Positions 27,883 through 33,218 of a stretch of DNA of 33,218 bases are shown here, piece after piece. A program made the position numbers and the translations under genes. Every line of letters begins with the position of its first letter. Within the stretch, counting starts at the first letter, position 1. The notes beneath the pieces are model-generated. The model saw only the letters and a program-made list of their open reading frames with translations. It was not told the DNA's origin and ran no database searches. Source of the DNA: Desulfocapsa sp. (GTDB lineage: Bacteria; Desulfobacterota; Desulfobulbia; Desulfobulbales; CG2-30-60-27); assembly GCA_020717925.1 (NCBI GenBank), contig DYDL01000008.1:1-33218 (forward strand). Reading direction: 5' to 3'.

Positions 27883-30816
27883 TTATCCAAACACCTGTAA
27901 ACCATCTGTTTCATACCTCGACACCGGATTACGCGGCTCGGGGTTAAGCGACATAAGGAACGCCGCATTGAGCATAGCGAGGACCGGATCGACCTTACCA
28001 AGCCCACTCGCCTCTTTGGTGATGTACCGGTTCGAGCCCTTGATTTCCTGCCGGGCATTACCGACACACCAGACCATGAGCTGCTGGCCACCGTGGATGA
28101 GTCGGCCCCCGGCCAACTTCCTTTCAATATCGATAATTGCGCTGTTTAACTGCCATCCCTGCTTGATACCGACGACCCGCTTCTCATCATACCCGAGCAA
28201 GGTGAGGGCCTGGGCCGGGGCCGAGGTACCGGAAGGGTCCAGGCCCACCCGATCAAGCAGTCCCGATGCCTCGCATTTCTCAACAATAGCGCAAAACTCC
28301 CGAATATCCTGTTCCATCTCATTGACAATTACCAGATCCCCGGCGTCCCGCAACTTCTGATAGACTGTGATATTCTCCTTCCTTCGGTCAAGGGCGATTG
28401 GATGGACCCAAGCTCGGAAATAGGCCCGCCACAACTCCTGGTCATCCCTATCCCGGCCAAGGACGCACATACCGAGCAAGTCATCCAAACCACCACCGTC
28501 GCCACCGATCACCACAACGTCAGAACGTTCAAGGATCGTGTCGAGGGTGCAGTCGGATTGTGCGTTGTAGAGGTAGCCTGTTACTTCACCATCGACCATA
28601 ATTGGTGCTTTCTCCCAACAGTCAGCCCCAGCCCACCGCTCGGCATGCATGACCATGCCAATCTCAACGTTCAGGTGCTTGGCGAGAAATCCACAGAGAC
28701 TATCCTTCCCATCGGCTTCCGCTTGTTTGAATTTGCGCTCAATGAACGGAATATCAACCGACAGGCCAAGGTTGGGGTTGGTGATGTAAAAGTTCTCAGG
28801 CTTCATGTACGCCTTGTCCTCGACCATCTGTGGTGGGAATTCATAGAGGATCGGCATGAAGGCAGGGTCATGGATCTTCCCATCCCGAACAGCGCGGGCA
28901 TAGGTGAGTTTTTTTGCAAACGCCCCCGCCGGGGCTCGGTCGGACTGGGTGGTGAGGTAAATTACAGCGCCTTCGGGGCGTGAAGCAAGCCCCCCTGTGG
29001 CCTCAATCAGCATGTTCTCGGCATTAGGGTTCTCACCGAACAGCCAAAACTCGTCTAATAAAGTGATGGTACCAATCTTTCCCGCGACCGTGTTCTTATC
29101 GGCAGCCACGACTTTCAAGATCGTGCCGTTGTCGCGGTGGGTGATGGTCTTTAAATGTGGCTGGTAATGAAACATTGCATGAAGGTCTGGATCAAGCTTC
29201 ACCATCCACATGGCGGGAGTATAGGAGTTCGATGCGACCTCAATGGTAGGGGCAATAATATTGTACTCGGCGCCAGACCGCCAGTTGATAATCGTGGCGG
29301 TCAACATCACTCCACTTGCTAGGAAACTATTATGGGTCGGAATCATGGTTCTTCCGAAGAGAAACTGGTGATCCGATGAGTCTACGGCGGTACAACGAAC
29401 CGGAACGGTTTTAACCTTGTAGCATTCGGTTATCTGGATAGATTCGCTTCGGGCTTTCTTGGATGAGTTATTGTACCTCATCCGGTCAAGTTTTCTCGCC
29501 AACCCGAAAACCGGCAATTTATCACGAAATGCCATAAACTGGACATCGTAAGACAAGCCATCCACCGGTTTCCCGTTACACCGCATTTCTTTCGCTATAA
29601 TGGAATGTTTTATACCAAATGTGGAAAGTAACTCGCCAAATTGAATAGCCAATTTCGGAAGAATAGTGGTGTACTTTATAACCCTACCTGATTTTGATAT
29701 GGTTCCATCCGTATCCATCATTCCTTGTAGTAAGGAAAGACGTTGTGCAAAACTCGCTCGAAGATAATTAGAAGGTATGTGTTTATTACCCAAAAGATCT
29801 TCTTTTCTAAGGGTTTCTTGTAATGAAAAACAAACAATTGGGGACTTAGGAGTTCCATTTCTCTTGAAACGGTCGTTTTCTCTATTACATTCTAAGCAAA
29901 GAGGGTATGAATTCCCTTTTTTCGAGTCATATACCAATCGCGTTCGTGAAGGATCATACCCCCGATGACAAAGAAGCCGATCTGTGACCCCTATCGCTTG
30001 CGCCCACGCTTTCGACTTTGAGGGAATCCTCTTCCCCAACAAAAAACCATCCTGAACTATCCGGTCCATTATGTATTCATTAGCACAGGTGATTCGCGCC
30101 GTCAAAGTATTACCATCACCCAACCATGCACCGAGGGTATACGGGGGAATTGGTAGATCTATTTCAGGAAGAATCAAAGGATCAGGGGTATATAAAGAGT
30201 GATTTCTTGCGCCATCCCCTGGACGGAAGAGGGTTTCTGCAATTTCTTTGGTTGTGCGGATTTTCTTTCTCGGTACTAATTTATACCCTTTCTTTCTTTT
30301 TCCTGAACCAGGACAAGCGGCCAGAGCATCCGTCATCCATAAATGCCCCGCATCAGCGACAACGTTCTCACCGTTGCTGAATTCCATTCTATAGCAGTCA
30401 TGGCCTTGAAATATTTCACTCATGCTGGTAACTCGACAAGGATTTCCATCTATGCCAAACACTTCATCCCCGACAGCCAGTTCCCCCATGGTCGTCCAGC
30501 CCTTCGGCGTGGGAATAGGTGTATCAAGAGCAAGGGCTTTCGTATTTTTCTTTGCCACGCTCAGGAAGAACTCAACAATCAGGCGTCTACCGGCATCAGC
30601 ATCATAGGCGCCAAAGATCGCCCGGACAATATCAAATACCCATTCCCGGCAAGCCTGGCCCATGGTCGGCTGCCCGGGTAGATTGTAGATTCGCAGTTGC
30701 TTGAAGATAGCAAGAGCGTGTTCGGCCTCGCTTGGGAACAGCGGCGGGCAGGGTACGAGGGACTCACCGGCAACAATGCGTCTTTCCCAATGAGGGCATG
30801 CGGTTGACCAGATCAT
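27883..30816 (-). CDS. terL: terminase large subunit containing an intein
   Basis: 977 residues before splicing, 574 after. Extein motifs: the Walker A-like SVAKKNTK|S split by the intein between Lys93 and Ser497, Walker B TITLLDEFWLFGE, a coupling region VIYLTTQSDRAP, then nuclease acidic residues in VVVIGGDGGGLDDL, RVGLDPSG and KVDPVLAMLNAAFL. This is the HK97-type (Terminase_1) arrangement. It translocates DNA into the prohead by ATP hydrolysis and cuts it. Since the intein breaks the P-loop, packaging needs splicing. It overlaps the preceding small gene by ATGA. Confidence 0.95.
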   Translation of the reverse strand: MIWSTACPHWERRIVAGESLVPCPPLFPSEAEHALAIFKQLRIYNLPGQPTMGQACREWVFDIVRAIFGAYDADAGRRLIVEFFLSVAKKNTKALALDTPIPTPKGWTTMGELAVGDEVFGIDGNPCRVTSMSEIFQGHDCYRMEFSNGENVVADAGHLWMTDALAACPGSGKRKKGYKLVPRKKIRTTKEIAETLFRPGDGARNHSLYTPDPLILPEIDLPIPPYTLGAWLGDGNTLTARITCANEYIMDRIVQDGFLLGKRIPSKSKAWAQAIGVTDRLLCHRGYDPSRTRLVYDSKKGNSYPLCLECNRENDRFKRNGTPKSPIVCFSLQETLRKEDLLGNKHIPSNYLRASFAQRLSLLQGMMDTDGTISKSGRVIKYTTILPKLAIQFGELLSTFGIKHSIIAKEMRCNGKPVDGLSYDVQFMAFRDKLPVFGLARKLDRMRYNNSSKKARSESIQITECYKVKTVPVRCTAVDSSDHQFLFGRTMIPTHNSFLASGVMLTATIINWRSGAEYNIIAPTIEVASNSYTPAMWMVKLDPDLHAMFHYQPHLKTITHRDNGTILKVVAADKNTVAGKIGTITLLDEFWLFGENPNAENMLIEATGGLASRPEGAVIYLTTQSDRAPAGAFAKKLTYARAVRDGKIHDPAFMPILYEFPPQMVEDKAYMKPENFYITNPNLGLSVDIPFIERKFKQAEADGKDSLCGFLAKHLNVEIGMVMHAERWAGADCWEKAPIMVDGEVTGYLYNAQSDCTLDTILERSDVVVIGGDGGGLDDLLGMCVLGRDRDDQELWRAYFRAWVHPIALDRRKENITVYQKLRDAGDLVIVNEMEQDIREFCAIVEKCEASGLLDRVGLDPSGTSAPAQALTLLGYDEKRVVGIKQGWQLNSAIIDIERKLAGGRLIHGGQQLMVWCVGNARQEIKGSNRYITKEASGLGKVDPVLAMLNAAFLMSLNPEPRNPVSRYETDGLQVFG
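29329..30537 (-). other. class 3-type intein with LAGLIDADG endonuclease and zinc ribbon
   Basis: Terminase residues 94-496, 403 residues. Block A is ALALDTPIPTPKGWTTMGEL, with Ala at position 1 in place of Cys or Ser. Block B VVADAGHLW has Trp160, block F PVRCTAVDSSDHQFLFG has Cys475 and block G is IPTHN with Thr494, followed by Ser at +1. Trp, Cys and Thr at these places define the WCT signature of class 3 inteins, where the block F Cys is the first nucleophile. The endonuclease has LGAWLGDGN (228-236) and LLQGMMDTDG (362-371). Between them lies CHRGYD...CLEC (283-310), a zinc-ribbon-like insert. Confidence 0.93.
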
Positions 30817-31034
30817 ACCGACAGATTAACCCTAACGGAGACATCAACATACTTTGTGTATTTGCATGTGGCGATTGGTCGATAATCTGGTTCAGGACGT
30901 AATTCTACCTCAATACTTGGCAATATTAGAGTTATATTTATATCATCAATGAATTCATCGACTAAAACTTTTAAAGCGTGGCTAATGTCTTTTTCAAGCA
31001 CATTCTTTCTTTCCACTAATTCTTTCAATTCCAT
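30813..31034 (-). CDS. small acidic protein upstream of terL
   Basis: 73 residues: MELKELVERKNVLEKDISHA begins a helix, then VLVDEFIDDINITLILPSIE and strands to VDVSVRVNLSV. A+T-rich for this genome. The ATG overlaps the previous TAA (TAATG), and the stop overlaps the terminase ATG (ATGA). Likely a small phage protein of unknown role in the packaging cluster. Confidence 0.65.
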   Translation of the reverse strand: MELKELVERKNVLEKDISHALKVLVDEFIDDINITLILPSIEVELRPEPDYRPIATCKYTKYVDVSVRVNLSV

Positions 31035-31189
31035 TATTTCATTCCTCCATCAGTTCTTCTACGAATTCGAGCGATATACCGTTGGTACTCCAATGCTTCG
31101 TTCTTCTTGACTGGTGGAGCAGGGCCGGGGTTGAACTTCTTGGTCCCGGCAGACTTCAGCAGGTCCATTGCTTTCTTGTTCGATATCAT
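31034..31189 (-). CDS. 51-residue basic protein
   Basis: MISNKKAMDLLKSAGTKKFN, then PGPAPPVKKNEALEYQRYIA and RIRRRTDGGMK. Lys/Arg-rich. Its start overlaps the preceding TGA as ATGA and its TAA overlaps the next ATG. No family recognised. Its GGAGG near the 3' end supplies the ribosome site of the next gene. Confidence 0.6.
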   Translation of the reverse strand: MISNKKAMDLLKSAGTKKFNPGPAPPVKKNEALEYQRYIARIRRRTDGGMK

Positions 31190-31344
31190 TCAGCTACCAC
31201 CTTAGCAAAATATCGACGTTTGAAATCAGAAAATTTTTCTATCGTTTCACCACGATTGCTTGACCCAGCCCCGTTGACTTTCCAGGGTTTACACAGTAGG
31301 CACCCCGCTCTTCTATTCTTTGGTCGTCGTCGTTTATGATTCAT
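31186..31344 (-). CDS. 52-residue CLLCKPWK-type small phage protein
   Basis: MNHKRRRPKNRRAGCLLCKP, then WKVNGAG and a charged helix ending KVVAE. Short phage proteins with an Arg-rich start followed by GCLLCKPxK are widespread in tailed phages and have no known function. The two cysteines may bind zinc in a dimer. Overlaps the next gene as ATGA. Confidence 0.7.
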   Translation of the reverse strand: MNHKRRRPKNRRAGCLLCKPWKVNGAGSSNRGETIEKFSDFKRRYFAKVVAE

Positions 31345-31345
31345 A

Positions 31346-31459
31346 TTATTTCTTCTTCACCCCGCAATAGATGATGTGAGCAGGGATGGTGAGGAAGAGA
31401 AAAACGAAACCAAATATTACTGCAAAAAAGTGAAGCACACAAAATACTAGATTTCCCAT
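31346..31459 (-). CDS. 37-residue membrane peptide
   Basis: MGNLVFCVLHFFAVIFGFVF followed by LFLTIPAHIIYCGVKKK. One long hydrophobic segment and a Lys tail, preceded by AAAGAGGTTTAATT. It lies between terS and the CLLC gene. Single-segment membrane peptides like this are common phage accessory genes. Confidence 0.65.
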   Translation of the reverse strand: MGNLVFCVLHFFAVIFGFVFLFLTIPAHIIYCGVKKK

Positions 31460-31471
31460 AATTAAACCTCT

Positions 31472-31948
31472 TTAATTGACTTGTGTCTTTGGTGGCGCCG
31501 TCGGAGCGAATCTACCGCTTGCAGCCACATTGCCGGCGGCCTCCTTCTGTTCCTCTTTCTTGGTCTTCCCTGTGGACTTGGCGTCGAGCTTCGGGTGAAC
31601 GTAGGGGGCGGCTTGAACCGCACACTCCTTCCGGTATGAAAGGCTATTGCTCGGTCGGTTCATCTCACGGATGAGGAAATCGAGCGGGGTGAGGTCTTCT
31701 ATCAACTCCGCTTCCTTCATGTCCTGCTCGATCTGCTGCTTTACCTCGGCCTTAGTTGGTTCGTCTGTAGGCTGAACCTTCACTGTCTTCTTCTTCATGG
31801 CCACATAGCACCCGTGGTCGCAATACTTTCGACGCTTATAGATGGCGTAATCCTCGATTCTCTTATCAAATTTCTTACGCTCGATCTGCTTGCCGCAGTT
31901 CAGACAGAATTTTATAATATCTGGTTTGCGTTCTTTGGGGTTCGACAT
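31472..31948 (-). CDS. terS: terminase small subunit with N-terminal zinc ribbon
   Basis: 158 residues from ATG 31948, preceded by AAAGGAAATAAAATCT. Residues about 12-45 form a zinc ribbon (FCLNCGKQIERKK, then YCDHGCYVAMKKK). The part LTPLDFLIREMNR...YVHPKLDAK matches the conserved core of one terminase-small-subunit group (TPLxFxLxxM...APYxHPKL). It recognises the packaging site and regulates the large subunit. The start lies inside the HNH gene (74-base overlap). The zinc ribbon resembles those of that HNH protein. Confidence 0.8.
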   Translation of the reverse strand: MSNPKERKPDIIKFCLNCGKQIERKKFDKRIEDYAIYKRRKYCDHGCYVAMKKKTVKVQPTDEPTKAEVKQQIEQDMKEAELIEDLTPLDFLIREMNRPSNSLSYRKECAVQAAPYVHPKLDAKSTGKTKKEEQKEAAGNVAASGRFAPTAPPKTQVN

Positions 31949-33026
31949 AGATTTTATTTCCTTTCGACTGATTACATGCTCGACAAGCACATTGGGTATT
32001 TTTATAGGTGTGTTCCCCACCCTTGGATAACGGAATTATATGATCGAGTTCCGGGGCGTAAGGAAGCCATGATCCCCTGAACGTTATGGGAGTTTGACAA
32101 CCACAGATTTGGCAAATGTAGTTGTCTCGTTCAAAAACTTTAAGAGGATCTACTGGTTCACAATTATCCGTTCTTTCCCGTGCTCTGCGAAGTGCCTTAT
32201 TAATGTCATGAGCCTTTCTATTATTTAATTTACGGCACGAATCACTACAGAATTCATTATTACCTTGACCATAGAACTTAACAAAATATTTTCCACAGTG
32301 TTTACATTTGGAATTCACTATTGGATGTGCGTCAATACTACGGGCACGAATAAGAACATTTGCTTTGTCTCTTCGGCATTCATCAGAGCACAATCGTGCC
32401 GCACCTCTGGAACAAAATAATTTACCGCACCAAGAACATTCTATAAATGCCACTTTTGTTGAAGGCGGTTTGTACTTTGACCCATCTGAAGTTGGGGTTC
32501 TCTTAGCTAGACTGGCGCAATAGGGACTGCAGTATTTTCCACCGTCCTGATTTCTTCCACCGGGTTTGAATTTGAAGAAAATCCCACAATGGAGACATTG
32601 TCTGCAAGAATTAAGTTTGGGTTTCAGAGCGTGTTTAACCCGACGGGCCAAAATGAGGTTGCGTCTTTGCTCAATCTGTTCAGGAGTCGGGTTTTTTATA
32701 CCACTCCTTCTGAGTTTCTTCTTGACATAACTGTCTGTAAGGTTGGCAGCGTACTTTCTCCCCCGGTTCCTGGAAGATTCTGGGTGGTCTTTATACCACT
32801 GATTAACCTTCGCCCGGTAATGCTCGATATTGTTTTCCCTGATTTCTTTGGCCTTGTGTTTGCCCTTGTCTGAAGTACCGTACTTCCTATTATATTCTTT
32901 AACCTTTTCAGGGTTGTTTAAACGGTATTCTTTCGATCTTCTACCCACACAGGTCTTGCAATAACTAGCGCCTTTGTAAAAATGTGTCAAAGGCTTCATC
33001 TCACCGCAATCAGGACATTTCTTCAA
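31875..33026 (-). CDS. HNH endonuclease with an array of four zinc ribbons
   Basis: About 383 residues. The start is taken as TTG 33026 (giving MKKCPDCGEMKPLTHFYKG) because GGAGG lies six bases before it; the ATG at 33044 has no site. Four treble-clef-like zinc ribbons: CPDC...CKTC, CLHC...CSPYC, CSWC...CSDEC and CKHC...CSDSC. The C-terminal HNH nuclease is YICQICGCQTP, ELDHIIPLSKGGEH and CRACNQSKGNK. A free-standing mobile nuclease, A+T-rich, sitting just before terS. Its last 25 codons overlap the start of terS in another frame. Confidence 0.9.
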   Translation of the reverse strand: MKKCPDCGEMKPLTHFYKGASYCKTCVGRRSKEYRLNNPEKVKEYNRKYGTSDKGKHKAKEIRENNIEHYRAKVNQWYKDHPESSRNRGRKYAANLTDSYVKKKLRRSGIKNPTPEQIEQRRNLILARRVKHALKPKLNSCRQCLHCGIFFKFKPGGRNQDGGKYCSPYCASLAKRTPTSDGSKYKPPSTKVAFIECSWCGKLFCSRGAARLCSDECRRDKANVLIRARSIDAHPIVNSKCKHCGKYFVKFYGQGNNEFCSDSCRKLNNRKAHDINKALRRARERTDNCEPVDPLKVFERDNYICQICGCQTPITFRGSWLPYAPELDHIIPLSKGGEHTYKNTQCACRACNQSKGNKIYVEPQRTQTRYYKILSELRQADRA

Positions 33027-33059
33027 TACATACCTCCATAGCATTGGTTAGTTAAAATG

Positions 33060-33089
33060 ACTATAACCGATCAATGTATATCCCGTCAA
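33060..33089 (-). promoter_or_regulatory. promoter-like sequence for the leftward late operon
   Basis: On the minus strand TTGACG (33084-33089) and TATAGT (33060-33065) are 18 bases apart, each matching five of six consensus positions. Transcription would start near 33053, about 27 bases before the HNH start. Its -35 lies in CCTCTTGAC, a word shared with the promoter at 25910-25939. It overlaps the end of a possible upstream frame. Confidence 0.6.
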
Positions 33090-33218
33090 GAGGAAAAAAG
33101 GTGTCACAGAGGGGGCAGGCGGTCTTGGCGTGGTAGATTCCTGGAGATTGACGGCCACCCCTGTAGCCAGAGCAGAGCAGAGCAGAGCAGAGCAGAGCAG
33201 AGCAGAGCAGAGCAGAGC
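33061..33218 (-). CDS. 3' end of a possible zinc-binding protein, cut by the right edge
   Basis: A minus-strand frame enters at the right edge through the AGAGC repeat and ends at TAG 33061-33063. After the repeat it reads GGRQSPGIYHAKTACPLCDT, then FFPLDGIYIDRL. That stretch looks like real protein: CPLC, balanced composition, a clean C-terminus. Its start and the reading of the repeat (A-L-L-C-S per 15 bases) cannot be judged because the window ends. Confidence 0.4.
   Translation of the reverse strand, partial: SALLCSALLCSALLCSGYRGGRQSPGIYHAKTACPLCDTFFPLDGIYIDRL
33169..33218. repeat. pentanucleotide tandem repeat AGAGC x10 at the window end
   Basis: Ten perfect copies run to the last base, so the array may be longer. 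On the minus strand GCTCT repeats have no stop in any frame. A true microsatellite or an assembly end effect are both possible. Confidence 0.9.

Noticed and set aside
28402-28983. 193-residue plus-strand frame inside the terminase
   Set aside because: Antisense to conserved nuclease motifs of the terminase, so a shadow.
1-33218. Prophage with integrase, attachment sites or a repressor
   Set aside because: No such gene or site is seen on either strand, and both ends still read as phage.

Overview
This window is a large part of the genome of a tailed double-stranded DNA phage (class Caudoviricetes) with a siphovirus plan: an HK97-type head, a long non-contractile tail (1357-residue tape measure) and a phage-encoded family B DNA polymerase. 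No integrase, repressor, transposase or bacterial gene is visible. Two proteins with lipobox signal peptides suggest, weakly, a Gram-negative-type host. Both ends cut through open reading frames. The left end is transcribed rightward and the right end leftward, so if the genome is circular or permuted, a divergent control region would lie outside the window.

Bases 1-7172 are rightward and form a replication module: a small basic protein, a phage protein with a WDxRIHS-type motif and a Thr-Pro linker, a pentapeptide-repeat protein, a DUF2800-like RecB-family nuclease, a DVSRL small protein, a single-strand-binding-like protein whose C-terminal tip resembles that of SSB, two unusual tRNA-Leu-like elements flanking a histone-H1-like protein, a small zinc protein, the DNA polymerase and a 50-residue lipoprotein. 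It converges, with a 7-base gap, on the leftward module.

Bases 33026 down to 7180 are leftward and late, and are read here in transcription order. A promoter-like sequence near 33060-33089 precedes an HNH endonuclease with four zinc ribbons, which overlaps the small terminase gene. Several tiny genes follow, then the large terminase, interrupted exactly in its Walker A loop by a 403-residue intein that has the residues of a class 3 intein. More small genes and an HNH-AP2 endonuclease come next. A second promoter-like sequence (25910-25939) precedes a small membrane protein, portal, ClpP-type protease and HK97-fold capsid protein. Decoration-like proteins, connector, adaptor, tail completion and tail tube proteins follow, then a tail assembly chaperone pair made by a -1 frameshift on A AAA AAC, an HK97-gp10-like protein, the tape measure and the tail tip proteins. 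The module ends in a lysis cassette whose short genes mostly overlap by ATGA, finishing with a T4-type lysozyme.

The most unusual points are: the concentration of three unrelated homing endonucleases around the packaging genes; the class 3 intein in the terminase P-loop; two class II tRNA-like elements whose anticodon arms are interrupted; a 34-base direct repeat that flanks one small gene and supplies the start of two; inserted FCCH/Ig-like domains in both the tail tube and head-tail connector proteins; and minute zinc-ribbon proteins embedded in the lysis operon.
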